The notes: a model not told the origin generated them from the sequence alone. DNA of 64,000 bases from Endothia cerciana (GCA_026119935.1 JALRMH010000020.1:248001-312000); one strand, 5' to 3'. Shown: positions 11,679 through 24,750, counted from the first letter of the stretch. Made by a program: numbers and translations.

Positions 11679-12582
11679 CAGAGAGTGCGAGTGAGCCGCG
11701 CGCTGTTGTGGCTGACGTCGACAAGGCGTGGACCGGAACAAAGGTAGGCGCAGGACAGGTAGTCTAAAATATCTCCTCCTGCACGACAGCCGATGGGAAG
11801 GAGAAAGTCGTGACAGCAACAGGCGGACCCGAGTAGAAATAAGCGGGACCGAAGGCAGAAAGTACGGTCCCAGAGGCAGGAGTGAAGGAGACCACCACCT
11901 CTCTTATACCATTAGACCACCATCACAGCAGTACGGCAACGCCTCGCCGAGCTCGGTCCCCCCGCCGGTACTGCATTTTTCCACCCGCCTCGCCAGCCTA
12001 CCCACAGGATCACCAGCAGGGTGCAGGGCGCCGAAGTTTATCCAAGTACTAGCACCATAGTACTATGGCAACAGGCCAGCGACGGGGTCAGCTGGGGACC
12101 CTTCCCCATGGCACGATGTCTGACGAAAGCGTGTCACCCCACAACGAGGTGATCTGGACGACCTGTGGTTGGGCAGCCGGGCCAGGCCTGCGCCGGGGCA
12201 CGTTACGTCGCGGCGGGGCCGCGCGTGGAGGTCTCCAGACTTCCCATCTAGATCCAGTGGCAGGAGGATTGAGAAATTTTGTGTCGCGCCCTGGGTAGCC
12301 GAGCTGAGCGAGGTGCCGGTGCCGTCTGCGGTGAGCCTCGGCGAGGTTCCGTGGCATCAGGACTGGAGCCTGTGGGGCCGGACAAGAGTCATGCACCCAT
12401 CGGCCCCGGATTCTCAATATCATAAAAACTGGGCCTGTTGTCAAATCTGTTCCTGTAAAAGGGATGATGACACATTTTGGGGGGGGGGGGCGGGGGTTGA
12501 CCAACTCCCCTGAGGGGATATATCATATCTCCCGCAGCACTTGGTCGCTGACCGCGCGATACCGGCCAGATTCTGGGATAGG

Positions 12583-12620
12583 CTTTTTTGTTTTGTTTTG
12601 TTTTGTTTTGTTTTGTTTTT
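12583..12620. repeat. (TTTTG)n pentanucleotide repeat
   Basis: About seven TTTTG units in the gene desert; no gene overlaps it. Confidence 0.95.
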
Positions 12621-15193
12621 GGTCTGAGTCCCAACATGGAGCCGCCAGTGTTGCCAACCACAGGGTTTGCTTCGTTCATCCTCATGCCGGCGAGGTCTGC
12701 ATGCTCCCGTCGGGCCCCAGGCAGAACCGCCCCCCTCTGACCCGTCCTCCTCTCGAGGCCCGAGGACGCTATTCACAGGTCGCGTCTTGCTGATACGTGC
12801 TGCTGCACCAGCACGTCGCCCACCATGTTGAGCAGGGCGGTGACGTACGTACCATATGCCGGCCTGGCTCGAGTCAACTCGGATACCTCCCGCTCATGTC
12901 TCGCCTGTGCTGGTAGGGGACACCGTGTCGAGACCCCGGCGGACAGGATGAGAGTCCGCCGGCGCCACCGTCCCGCAGGTGCGAGGACGTCCGGCCTATT
13001 GCAGACAGAGGCAGGGGCGCATCAAAAATGCGTTCATCCGAAGACACATACAACGATTGAAGGAGGCCTGCCAAGACATTCTGGGGTCGCCTCTTGAGCG
13101 GAGCTGATTCTAATAATTCCATCCCTGCGTCTTGGCTCGAGGGCCGCAGCGGGGATTCTGAAGAACACACAGCTTGGCAAGGTCATGTGATGCGCGTCCG
13201 CGCGACACGTCCGCACGGCTCCAGCAGTCTAGCCAGAACCGCCTCAGACTCCCGACATAGTCACGCATGTGTTGTCGGGGTCCTGGCGGGAATAAACACC
13301 TTGCCGTGGGCTCGGGTGCCAAGTGAGACCGGCTCCCCGCATCGCGGCCGCGCGGGCAGCTGTCGCATTCGCCAAGGCCGGGGGATTACGCCGGTTGACA
13401 GCTGACTCCCCCCGAAGAGCCCTGATAAATTGCATTCCATGAATATCTCGATACCTCCCGTTGCCAAAAGCCCACACCTTGAGCCATTCTCAATCGAAGC
13501 TAGCCCTGCTATACGTGGGTCATGGCTCGGGATTAGGGGGCCTTTTGGCTTCGTCACGAAATTCCGGGAAGGTCGCAGCTGAGCATCTACCACACACCCT
13601 TTCTCTGCGTCAAGCCGTGGATAGGAACGAACTCTGGTGTGGAATCTCTTCATTACATACGAGTTTCAGAACTCGACGCTTGCCTCTCGACATCAGGTAG
13701 AACAATCAAGACTGATCAGACGCTGAGTGAGTCTCTGCTTGCGTGGAATGTTTAGCTGCGACGGTATAGCTACATCACGCTCTGCTATTTGTGAATATCG
13801 CTCTGACAGTTTCAGTGCAACCTAGTCCAGTATCCCCTCACCACAACCTGTTGAGTCAAGAGTATCCTTCTAGTAGAATAAATATCTCGTGCTACCTGAA
13901 GACTTGTTGACACTTTCTGATTCCGCGGCTCTGGTCACCCTATATTCACATGGACAGCACGGCGCCAAATATGAGCTTCTGGAGAGAGAACCCAACATCG
14001 CCAATTTTCCATGCCATAACAGGCCTGCAAACATTTCTGCGTCTCTTCATACCGATTCTTTTAATACCCCGAACGTCATACAGTTGGCCCTGGCTCCATG
14101 AACGGAAATTCTTTCCGCCTAGAGAGGAAATAACAAACTCAGGTAATCTTCAAGCACCAACGGACTAGCAAAGGTTGACAAAGGTGGGGGGTTTTTTTTT
14201 TTTTTTTGGTTGGACGAAGTCAAGCTGATTGGTGGATGATGATGGATACAAGCAAACATACCAATCATAGATTTGTGCAACTGACCAGCAGAAAGCGTTT
14301 GCATTCCTGCCATCATCTAATGGGGGCAAAACTTTGTCCTTCCCAGCCCTGCCCACATGCGTAATTTGTTTTTCTCAAATAACTTATTCAGTTGATCGGC
14401 AATACTTCTTCAAGGCCGACCTGTGGTGTCTGAGCCCAATACTATCAGTACCAGCTATTTCTCTACTCCATCCCACCATCAACATAACGCACTACAAATG
14501 GTTTACCAAGGTCCCTTCTTTGGAACCTGCTAGCTTCTAATAATATGCATCACGCTACATGAGCTGGTTTTGTTCCTTGTCTCTTGAAGTTATAACAAGA
14601 ATCCGTATCCATTTCGCTGAAGGGTTGTCTGGACGGCTGTTGGCGAGTACGCCCTCCCGTCCAGGGACAAAAAAAAGGTGAAAATCAACGAAATGGTAAT
14701 CAGACCTTATAACACAAGTACCAAGATTTCAGCAATCAATACCTCACGCACTCTCTATATCACTTTGAGCTCAGTATCATCCTCTTTCAACTTAGTGTCA
14801 ACTCGCTGGATCATCTGCAGCTCGGTATATCATCATATGCTCACACAGCCCTTGGACTATGCTCTCCTGGCCTGAAGGATGTCAATCTACCTAAATATAA
14901 TTATTGATCAAGTGGATTGGAAAATCCGTCCAACTCAAACCCATATGCCCCGTGCTTTGCTGAGATGGAGGTGAACAGACAAGCTCCCCTCCAACCCCTA
15001 GCGAGCTGCACGGACCACACGGCTGGCTGAATGACAGCCTTGCAGCCTCAAAACCTTCCAAAGTCTCGACGAGAAACCCCACAGACCTGATTTGATTTCT
15101 TTTTGCAGTTGTCCCCGTTTCCCATCAGCTCAGCTACTTTCCTCAACCATTCGATCCATTCCTGACTCAACTACATCATCAGAACCAAGTACG

Positions 15194-16437
15194 ATGTCTG
15201 AGCAGGAGCAAGGGACCGTTCGTTCTGTCCACCATTTAGGCCACGAGGAGAGTGGTGGTGGCCTGGTCGACGATGCTGACCAAGGGGAGCATGGTGAGGG
15301 CATTGAGCCCCAAGACTGCAGCAACAGAGAAGCAGGAGACTCTGGCGACCACGGCGACCACGGCAACACTACCAACAACCTGCAAGTTCTATGCCAGACC
15401 GACACAAATACCACCACAGCCCCCTCTGTCAACCACGACGGCCCTCTACCTGTGTGTGTGGGGTGCCACGAGACAGCGACACCTGATCAGGCTGTCTTTA
15501 TCCCATGTGAAGACTGGTGTGAGTATCTTCTAACCCATTCCCTCCGAGCCAGTAGTTACATCAATCTTACGAAACAAGCCCGAACCCCCCCCCTAGTAAG
15601 TGCTTCCAAATTTGAGACCGAGTACTGACTCTAGCGAATCAGGGTGTCGAGAATGCCTGAACGACAACATACGAATGGCCCTTTCATCCCGCTTCGATTT
15701 CCCACCCCGATGCTGCTCCGAGCTTCCCAAGGGTATCGACGTTGATTCGGTTCTGGACAGCCTGGACATCGACATCGTCAACCGTTGGTTTGACGTGTCC
15801 GAGGAGTTCACAGACCCGAACCCCACCTACTGCGCCAACCCCAGATGTAGTCTTTACATCCCCGCCGATCAGAGCAACCAGCTTGACCGAGTCTCCACAT
15901 GCCCAGAGTGTGGCGAACACACCTGCCTCGAGTGCGGCGAGGCCGCGGGTGCTCACGTAGTGCCCGGCCAGTGTCCCGAGCCCCTCTCAGGCGAGAACAA
16001 GGAACTCATCCTGTTTGAAGAATGGGCACAGTGTCCCCGTCGCAAGTGTGGCTTGATCATCGAGCGCATCGAGGGTTGCGACCACATGGAGTGCAAGTGT
16101 GGTGTTGAGTTCTGTTACGTCTGCGGCGGATTGATCGAGTCTGAGAATTATAGTCCTGTCATGGGAGAGTTTTGCGGCTGCTCCTTTACTGAGGTGGGTG
16201 CTCCCAGTATGTACCAGATCGGAGCCCCTCCTGGCCCTTGAATCTTGCCCCCCTCGCATTCCTCGCCGTCTCAATAACCTTCAACCGCTTTATGTTCCAG
16301 CTATCTGTTTTTATTGCTGACAGATTCATATCTTCCATGGACAGGGTGATGACGATGACGAGGATGAGGATGATGTTGGTGAGAGCGCCGGCCCTGGCGA
16401 GACAGAGGGCAGTCACGATGTTGAAGGTACCGACTAG
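15194..16437 (+). CDS. RBR-type (RING1-IBR-RING2) E3 ubiquitin ligase
   Basis: Exons 15194-15518, 15643-16193 and 16345-16437 give 322 residues. The N-terminus is acidic and His/Asp-rich. RING1 begins CVGC and continues PCEDWWCREC across the first splice, with Asp where RING fingers usually have His. An IBR follows (YCANPRC, STCPEC, HTCLEC). RING2 reads AQCPRRKC, then IEGCDHMECKCGVEFCYVC; the Cys of EGCDHM is at the position of the catalytic Cys that accepts ubiquitin in this family. The last exon encodes a very acidic tail (GDDDDEDEDD). Substrate unknown. The third exon rests on GTGGGT..GACAG; without it the protein would end at 16241. A further 50-codon open stretch (16442-16591) in another frame might be an additional exon. 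Confidence 0.85.
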
Positions 16438-17037
16438 CTAGATGTCCAGCGACAGCATAGAGCTATCTCAGCCCACCGAGGAGCCTGAGGGGTCTATTCA
16501 TGGGGTGGGCGGCCCCAACGATGGAGGACCTGCTGACCTGATGCATGGGAACCCTCCCCAGGACAGCCAGAATGGGGAGGGAAAGGGCTGAAGGTGGAGA
16601 AACACAAGCCGAGCGAAGTTACTGCTCGAGTTGACAACACCTCATGTCACCAGTCAGTGCCCCAGCAACACCCTCCAGGGCACTCTTACTAAAGCGGTGC
16701 CGGCCCAAAAATATGTTAATAAGAAGTATGTACGGATCCCAATACTCACTCCACAACATGTGCACACATGACAAGGGGAGATACGAGATAAGCACTAACC
16801 AATTCGGCCAGACCCTCTCTCATTCTCATTTGCTCAGCGTTAATCCGGCCTCCGAAGGAATGCAGTGCAGGCCTAGGCCGGAACATAAATCAAGTTCCTC
16901 AATCATTTCGCCATTCATTATTTGTGTTCTTCGTGAATTGTTCCGGTGGCATTATTATGCCTCTTTTGGTTGCAAGCATCTGACCTACTAAAAAATAAAA
17001 AATAAAAAATAAAATAAAAAGATCCAAAAGAATTGAG
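16438..17037. other. intergenic region
   Basis: Probably the 3' UTR of the RBR gene and the promoter of the methyltransferase gene. An A-rich AAAAAT-type stretch (16990-17020) lies just before the next start codon. No other gene seen. Confidence 0.55.
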
Positions 17038-17963
17038 ATGGCCTCCATCATGGAAAAGTACCCTTCCCTTAAGAAGTTTGAAGAAGAGGATGATCATCCT
17101 GAGGTATGTCAGATACATTTCCCCCATGACTCCCATCGGCATCGCAATCCATTTGAGCGTCCGCCCAGCCGCCCTTATGTCCATCACTGATTATGATCCC
17201 GGCTCCACAGTCCGGAGACGGCCGTGAAGCCCGCGTCCTTGACTACATCCTGAACCACCCGTCCTTCCCTGACCTGCGCGGCAGCCCATCCAAGATCATG
17301 GCCGTCATGGATGAGTTCTCGGCCAAGGAAGACTTTCTCATCAGCGTCGGACCAGACAAGGAGCGTGTCCTCGCCGGCATCCTCTCTGCCGAGGCGCCCA
17401 AGGTCCTCGTCGAGCTGGGCGGGTATATCGGCTACTCGGCCGTTCTCTTCGCGGACGCCATGAAGCGCGCCGCGCCCCGAGGCTCTCCGGCGCCAGTCGT
17501 CTGGAGCCTCGAGCTCAGCCAAGGGTTCGCCGACGTCGCCGCCAAGGTGGTCTACCTGGCCGGTCTGTCGGACAACGTCACCATCGTGGTCGGACCGGCG
17601 CAGGAGTCCCTCCGCCGCCTGAAGGCCGAGGGCAAACTGGCTGCGGGCATCGACCTGCTCTTCTTGGACCACGTCGAGGACCTGTACGAGCAAGACCCTC
17701 AAGGTCTGCGAGGAGCTGGGCCTGCTGAAGCCTGGGGCCCTGATCCTCGCGGACAACGTGGTCCGCCCTGGAGCGCCCGAGTACGTCAAGTACGTCCGTG
17801 CTCACCCCGGCTTTGATAGCCATGGACTCAAGACCCTGATCATTCCGGGCGAGGCTGAGGTGCGTGCCCCCGCCCCCGCCCCCCCGTCACCATGATTGTT
17901 TCTAGGCCGCGCTGACTGACGCTTCCACAGGACGAGATCGAAGTCACTCGGGTCAAGAAGTGA
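17038..17963 (+). CDS. catechol-type O-methyltransferase, with one-base frameshift
   Basis: Exons 17038-17103, 17211-17859 and 17931-17963. About 248 residues if the frame break is ignored. The first exon reads MASIMEKYPSLKKFEEEDDHPE. SAM-binding features are visible: VLVELGGYIGYSAVLFA (motif I), VWSLELSQGFADVAAKV (acidic motif II) and IDLLFLDHVEDLY (metal-binding Asp region). Frame is lost in the C run at 17696-17699: upstream reads YEQD, and LKVCEELGLLKPG continues only in the next frame, through ILADNVVRPGAPEYV to the last splice. Known function of the family is SAM-dependent methylation of catechol hydroxyls with Mg2+. No intron can explain the shift, so it is either a sequence error or a fresh mutation. 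Confidence 0.82.
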
Positions 17964-19113
17964 GCTCAGTTGGGATGACCGGGCCCTCAAGCAGAGCCCT
18001 CGGATGGCTGGAGGAGATTTGCCTTGATTGACGTAACCATAAGATTGTGCAATGCCACCGGGGCAGCGAATGGCTGGAGCGGCCTCGTCGGGCACATTCA
18101 ATTAAATCTGGATCACTATCACTCTCACCCGCAGATATCCTCGTGACAATGTCTCACAGCCTCCCCCTCTTTACCAGGTGTCAACTTGGCCTGTGCGTGT
18201 GATCCAGTCCCAGCCCTTGGTCCACTTTCCCTTTTCGGCCTGTGCCCCTCGATTGATTGGATGCAGGCCTGAAGCCTTTGGGGGGTCACAGGGGTAGCCC
18301 CCACCAACCCTAACTGCCCCAGCCCGGACGCTCTCCAGTCTTCTTACTTCGTACGTCGTATTGCTAGTCGAGGTTTGTCCTGGCAGCTTCGAGAATAGTG
18401 GTAATCGAAAACTATGAGAGGAACATCCATAGGCTCTGGATCGGCTTGCTCCTCCCTTCCCCCCCCACCGGAGACTGCAACCCGCCGTCCGGTAGAGTAC
18501 CCGAACAGACCAGACGCTTCGTGCTAGTCCCGTTTGACACGTCCCGTATTTTACAGAACAGGTTGGAAGTCTATCTTGTTCATTTCTTGGCTTGAAGCTC
18601 TCAAGGAGTACCAGTAAGAAATGCCGTGTTGATCATTTCTATCTGAAGAGACGGCCCACAGTGGCAGACAGGGGAACCTCGGCTGGAATTTCGAGGTCAA
18701 GCACACTCGTACCTCTCCATGCAGGAGCTTCCAGTGCGGCCTCTGTTGCGCGGCTCGAAACACCCAACCTGATCTTGCCTTGTTCTCGCCCGCAAGGCTG
18801 AAGCCTGCCAATGAGAATCGGCTGGGGCATTCCGATCCCGAACGTAATTTTCGTGGCCGTCCCCTTCGCTTTCCCAGAGCAGCGAAAATTGTGTGCTTGG
18901 TATTTCTCACGAAAAGTTGAATAGTAAAGTGGGCTGGGGAAGGGCATGGGATGGGCCGGGGGTTTGACAGGGGATTGGTATGGAATTGACTCGGTTGCAG
19001 ATAGATTGATGGCATTCGGGTATACTTATTAGGTATCAACTATCCTCTCAACCTCGTCGATCGCGAGTGAAGCTCAGTTCCTCACACCCGGACCCGCACG
19101 GGAGGAACACCCC
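17964..19113. other. intergenic region between convergent genes
   Basis: Nothing recognisable as coding on either strand; only short unrelated open frames. Confidence 0.55.
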
Positions 19114-19494
19114 TTAGTTCGACTTCCACTGTCCAGCGTCCCGGGAGGCCTTGCCGACATCCTGTCCGGCCCCCTCAAGCGATGTACCAACATTGGCAAC
19201 GCCGTCGCCGAGTGGCTTGCCGGCCTGGCCGCTCACGCCGCTCACTGTCTCTCCGAGCCCGCGGGAGGCGCCGCCGACAGCACCGCCGACAGTGTTCGTG
19301 ACGCCGGAGAGAGTGTCCCCAAGGACTGTTATCCCCAACGTCAGCCTCTTCTTTGTGTTCGAGGCAACCGCGCTCGGAACCCGTTGAGAAGGGGGGTCTT
19401 GCTTACTGCCTGTGCCAGTCTTGGCGACACCGGTTGCACCGTCGGTGACGGAGTCGGTGTTGTTTTGGTCCTTGTTGTTGAAGAGGTTCGACAT
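19114..19494 (-). CDS. small Gly/Ser/Thr-rich hypothetical protein
   Basis: ATG at 19494, stop at 19114. Unspliced it encodes 126 residues starting MSNLFNNKDQNNTDS. The C-terminal half repeats an amphipathic Gly-rich pattern (LGDTLSGVTNTVGG, then GLGETVSGVSGQAG, then PLGDGVANVGTS), resembling LEA-like or hydrophilin sequences; that comparison is by composition only. An 81-nt segment (19326-19406) begins GTAAGC and ends AACAG, is a multiple of three and has no stop, so retained and spliced forms (126 and 99 residues) would both be open. Function unknown. Confidence 0.6.
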   Translation of the reverse strand: MSNLFNNKDQNNTDSVTDGATGVAKTGTGSKQDPPSQRVPSAVASNTKKRLTLGITVLGDTLSGVTNTVGGAVGGASRGLGETVSGVSGQAGKPLGDGVANVGTSLEGAGQDVGKASRDAGQWKSN

Positions 19495-21080
19495 TTTAAT
19501 GTGAATGAGATGTGGTGCAAGGTGAAACAGTGGTTCTTCGACAGTGACTTGAGTTACAAGAAGATGGGTGGTTTGCTTGATAAATACACAAGATTCCTCC
19601 AGCTGTGATGTAATCTTGATGCAAGCTTGCGTTGCTGTGGCTGATGATGAGATGCGCTGTGCCAAGATTGACGTCGTGCGCCGATCAACCTGCCCGGTTC
19701 GTCATTCGTGACTGGCTGCCAACTTTCGACGGTGTGGCGGTGCGGGGCCGCTGATACACCTTCAAGGGAGCAAGGTGGTGCTATATTTTCAGGCTCTCGT
19801 ACATGTACAGTGTATCGCCCTGTTCTCCTGGCCTTGGCCGTTGATGCGTGTGCCATTGATGGTAAGGTCCCTCGGCCGAACAATGTCGGAACAGTGTCAA
19901 GCTTGAGGGGGTAGCATTCCTGCCCTGGACCCTTGACCTTGTGCTGATACCCGACGGTGACATCTGCATCTCCTCCAGCCATATCCGACCTCGTGATCGA
20001 GCCCTCTCTGTTCATTCGACCGATCTGGACAACGCGAGGGCTGGCATGGGATGACGCGATCCTACGCGATCCCACCTGTCCAATCCCCGCAAGCTGCCAT
20101 GACGCACATGCACGTTACGGGTGTTGTAGGTTGGCACGCTTGCACTTCCGCCGAAGCAGAGCCTTCATCTCAGCTAGCAGTGTGCTTTGGTAATGACCTC
20201 AACAAGTGAAATATTTCCTCCAGTCCATGCGAGCCAGATCTAACGAGACCGACCCTTCCCGGTCTGGCGCCTATCATGTATTCAGTCCCATAACCAGGCG
20301 GAAGGCTTTCATCGTCTTCTCTGCTTCCTTGCTTCGGCGCAGACATGCCTATGTTCAGGTATACAGCCTCTGTCTTCCGTATTGTTTGCAAGAACAGCCT
20401 CGCCACATTCGAGACCGACTCCACTCTCCCTGTAACCTCCAAAATTGTCAAGACGCCAGCAGACGATATGAAACCCGTGATAAAGGTCCCCACTTACAGG
20501 TATTGAATAATTAGTGGACTAGGTTATACACTGCGGGCATGTGGATCAGCATTTGAACATGGCAGTCAAGGAGAGTTGCGAAATGGTGGAATGGTCCGGC
20601 TGGATAGGAGTAGGACGTCGAGCTTGATTTGCCTGAAGCTTTATCGCTGCTGCTTCCCTCTTCTCATGTTTACGTGGGAAGATTGCTCCAACCATCGCCG
20701 TAGGAAGAGGTTTCGGACCACCGTTATTTCGACACTTGCCGTGTTTGCTCGTCCACATTCAGCGCCAGTGTATCCTCGCATTTGTGCTTTTACTGTTATA
20801 GGCTGGATTAGGGGTAGGTTCTCCGCGTAGATGACCCAGACACCCTTTTCCGTGGACACAGTTCGCATCGAGACAGGTCTTGAAACTCCGTGTAGCATCA
20901 TCTGCCTGGTTGACAGCCGATGCCGAGTTCTCGACACTGCGATCGGATTTACAGCTACGGGGCTCGCAGACCCGGCGCAGACGTCGCTGACCGGTTGACA
21001 AAGGGAATCCACTACACATATACATGTCTATAACAAATATTAATTACGCCATAGTGTCTAGCTTATTGCATTGGGGGATT
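19495..21080. other. intergenic region
   Basis: No gene supported. The longest open frame (20170-20493, -) has no recognisable family or coding signature. Confidence 0.5.
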
Positions 21081-23446
21081 TCAGTAAATGTTTGTCGCCG
21101 TCCCAGGCGAGTTGTCCGCGTGTCCCATCACAAACGAAGCGGCTGCAGGGTTGTGATTGGACATGTTGTCAAACACCAAAGGTGGGCTTCCCTGGAAGTT
21201 TGGCCTTGTATAATCCCCCAGAGGCAGAAGGTTCACAGACTCCTCGAAGAATGGGCTGGGAAGCTGTGAGAAAGGGGCCATTTGCTGATCTGAGCTCATT
21301 GTCTGACTCTTCCTCCGCGGAGTAGTGGACATCCTCACGTAGTCAAGGCATTCCATCAGATCGTTAGTGCCGTCCATTGACAGCCGTAAGTCCTCTACCA
21401 TTGGGTCCACCAGCAACGTATAATGATCACTGCTGGCATGAGTCTCTTGGAGTCGCGAGTGCATCATGGCACAGCTTTTCCAGTAGAATGACAGTTCCTT
21501 CGGGTTTCGCAGGCTGGTCTCGAACGAGACCGCGGCTGTGTCGCGCACCCCTCGGTCAGGGTCTTGCAAGAACATGCAGTGGATGACCCCGGCGACCATG
21601 TTACGGTACCCATAAAATGGGTTGTACGATGTCGAAAGCGTTTTGCAGTTCAGTGTTCTCACATCGTCCATGAGTTTCGACAGCTCGGTTGCCGCGGAAC
21701 GACATGAGTGGAAGGTCTGCGTGAGGAAGGCCTGAGGTATGCGTGCATCAACTCGGGTAAGACGTTGACGCAGAAGGAATGGGTGGTGTAATAGGCATTG
21801 GCAAAGATAGAACAGGACGTGGGCGAAGGCCAGCGGCGCTGCTCGATGCTGGTCGATCGGGCCATCTGCGGCAAGACATGATTTTGCAATCTTTCCCGAT
21901 AGAGGTTCGTTGACACTGATTCCTAGTTCCGACTCATACCGAAGAATGGTCGAGTAGATTGATGAGTACTTCGGCCGTGGGTTCCAAGGCGGCAACTTTC
22001 CGACTGGTGTTTGCTCTTCTTGTTCACCGAGCGCATATTGGGCACAGCGACCCAGCAGTGACGCTACGATGACAGTGATAGCAAATGGACTCAATGCACC
22101 TAGAGATACACTGGAACCTTCGCCGATCAAATCACTTAGCGTCAGGCCCTTCTGGGTGAGACTTCCTAGTCTCCATCCGTTCTCATCCTGGAGGAGGTGG
22201 AGCTTGCAATGGCCATCGAGAATAGATGGCGGTCGTTCCCTGCCGCACGAGATGAGCTTGTCGCAAAGGTAGAAGCTCCAGAATACGCGACGGCGTTCCT
22301 CTTGCTGCATAGGAGAAAGGTTCATATTCGGTTCAAGTATCAGCCTGAAGTCTTGAGCGAGCCTGATCGCCAAGCCCACCTTGATCCAAGATGCCTGCGT
22401 ACGGCCATCTGTAAATTGTCAGACTCGCCCAGGAGGGAATTTCCCAGATCCCAATATCAAGGGGATACGCCGTACTGTACGCACCTGTGTAATCAATGAT
22501 GGCCAAAAGTAGAATAGTCTGTACTATGCTCAACTCCCCGTCATTTCGAAGTCCGTTCCAAGGCATCACGATGGCCTTCCATGACTCTCTACAGTAAGTT
22601 GAGACAGCAATGGCCTTGTCAACGAAGAAAGGGTTGTTTGAATAGCTCACTGTGCTAGCTAGTAAAGCAAAAAGTAGATGCGTCGGAACCACGTTGAGCT
22701 CGATTTTCTCTCGAAGATTTCCCTCGTGGAAAAGTGAGTAGGGTTGGTTCTGGCAGTACTGGAAATATAGGTCTGCTGCTTCTCGTACAATGTCGATCGA
22801 TGGCAGGCAAGAGTAGATATTCAATACGGGTCCGATACCGATGCCGTCTTGCGCTGCATTCGCTGTACTTCGTCCCGCAACGCTCGTCGTGCTCTGCGAT
22901 TGCTGCTCAACTAAGCTGCGCACTGCCGATTCCAATCTGACCCAAGTTGTTAACAAGATTGAGCTCTAAAAATGTTCTCGAGAAGCCTGTGCACCTACCC
23001 CCTCATGCCGTTGACCATGATCGATATCGAGTTTTCGATCGCCAATAACCTGCGCTCGAGATGTTCCGAGTAACCCCGATGACTGGGGTTAACATGATCC
23101 ACATGCCCTCTCTACAACACGCTCAAGGGCCTTTTACTATTGAATCACCCTGGTCCACAGCAGAACTCTTCCGCCGGACCTGCGGTTTGTGGGCCCGCCC
23201 TGAGCCGTTGACGGAGCCGCCGGAGGGAGGAGAATTGTCATCATCGGAATATGTGCACGGCTGGCCCAGTCGAACGCAATATGCACACTCGGGCCTCTCG
23301 CCTGTACAACGCGCTTTCTTGCGACTGAATGGGCCTCTGTCAGCGTCATACACCGCATAAGGAAATCCAGTGCAAAGACTTCACCGGCAATTCTGGCAAG
23401 CTTGGCGGATTCGTTTGATGGGCCGGTAAATTGTGCTATCAGCCAT
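21081..23446 (-). CDS. Zn2Cys6 transcription factor with fungal-specific TF domain
   Basis: Exon 1 (23446-23385) ends in the zinc cluster: ACQNC joins RRKKARC across a GTGAAG..TTCAG intron (23325-23384), then PECAYC and PCTY, a canonical C-x2-C-x6-C-x6-C-x2-C-x6-C. Later exons: about 23107-22999, 22936-22485 and 22408-21081 (introns 22937-22998 and 22409-22484). The junction after VDQG near 23149 is uncertain: a 41-nt intron (23108-23148) keeps frame, or a weaker donor upstream is used. The middle homology region is clear (DIVREAADLYFQYCQNQP, then QEERRRVFWSFYLCDK). It is a nuclear DNA-binding regulator; targets unknown. It lies next to two wrecked metabolic genes. Confidence 0.88.
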
Positions 23447-24750
23447 TGTTCCCGAGACTGTTGATATGCGCTTCTCTGCGTTCTTGCTGATATATTATGA
23501 TTCTCATTGAGACGCATCGAATGCGTGTCAGCGTTGTGTGCTGGACGAGGATGTTGCCCTGCAGCGAGACTCGGGATGTAAAGACGTAGTCGCGAAGTCA
23601 TTAAGAGATGCAAGTTCCATTTACCCATCTTCCCCAGACGTCTCCGGGCAAGTCCCTCCAAGGCTAACTCCCTCTGTAGCAGGTCCGACTGGCACACCAC
23701 GTGTGGCCACTATGCAGGAGGCGCCACCCACTGGTAAGAGTGGCCAGACAAGCAGGGCTACCACCGCCTAGTCGTTGTTCTAGCGCACCACCATCCCATA
23801 GGAAGTCTAGTCACCGACAACTCCTACGACTTGGTCACCACATAGCCGTAAATAGAATGGTCTGGAAGTGCGGGTGACAGAAGGAACTTAAGACCATTCA
23901 GTCACTCGAGTCTCCGGCCTCTCATGGATCGCTATCTGTACCGTACTGGCTAGCATACATGACATGTTTTTCATGCATGGCTTCATCGATGGTAGGTCTT
24001 GCCCTCTCAACCACCCCTTTGATATCGTCGTATCGGAACGGCCGATATGATATCTGCTCTGGGTTTTCCGCAGCTTTACTTCACAGGCCTTCTATGGCGC
24101 CTTCCTCTCAGCTGGCGGGGCGACAATTGTTCTTTTCCACTCCATCAGGACGAAGTGTTTGGAGATGGTGATGTTCTGGATTGCTCTCCTCAGCTGTGCC
24201 TCAACAGGCAGTCGATATCAATGAGCCGAATGCTACGGAATACGTGAAAGCCTTATTTTTCTTTGGCCCTCATTACCGATAAGCTCCATTGGCCTCCTCT
24301 AGCACACGGGAGACGAACAAGAGTGAATGATAGAATCGGCATCAGCCAGACCAGAAGTGCACACCACTATCCGGGTATGAATGCTGTTGTGCGAGATGAA
24401 TTCTTACTCAGTCACAATCTCAGGAAATCGGAAGCGAGAAAATCAACTGCACAATAAAAGGCGGTAGCTATCTTGTTAAGCCTAGTCTTCAACAAATTCC
24501 TCCGATTCCAGAGAAATATGTTCATACGAGAAATCTGCCATCCGAATGCCTATGCCTTAAGTTAGATGTTCGAGTGCGAAGGAAGAAATGGCGAAGTGAA
24601 TTCTTCCACTGCATCTTCCACTGCATATGCAGGATACATGGAGGTACTCTTACTCAGCGTAGATAAAGGCACGGACACCTGTCTAATTATCAATTATATT
24701 CTTCAATATTTGGAATAGCTGGTACCAAATCATATAAGCGAGCTAAGTGG
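23447..24750. other. intergenic region
   Basis: No gene supported on either strand. AT-richer than the 30-48 kb block. A direct repeat CTTCCACTGCAT occurs twice in a row near 24603-24626. Confidence 0.5.

Larger units (their letters stand above)
11536..15193. other. 3.7-kb gene desert
   Basis: No gene supported. Open frames here are short and lack coherent protein features. Contents: GA tract (11649-11677), a perfect 14-bp palindrome CCATAGTACTATGG (12052-12065), a TTTTG repeat (12583-12620), a T run near 14193-14207, and markedly AT-richer sequence from about 13.4 kb onward. Confidence 0.55.

Noticed and set aside
10720..11694. 324-codon open frame on + strand
   Set aside because: Antisense of the sugar transporter, which has clear family motifs and conserved splicing.
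20170..20493. 107-codon open frame on - strand
   Set aside because: No recognisable motif and no support from neighbours or splice signals.
23123..23353. Zinc cluster lacking its first two Cys
   Set aside because: Reading straight through gives Leu at both positions, but splicing out 23325-23384 restores ACQNC and the canonical cluster.
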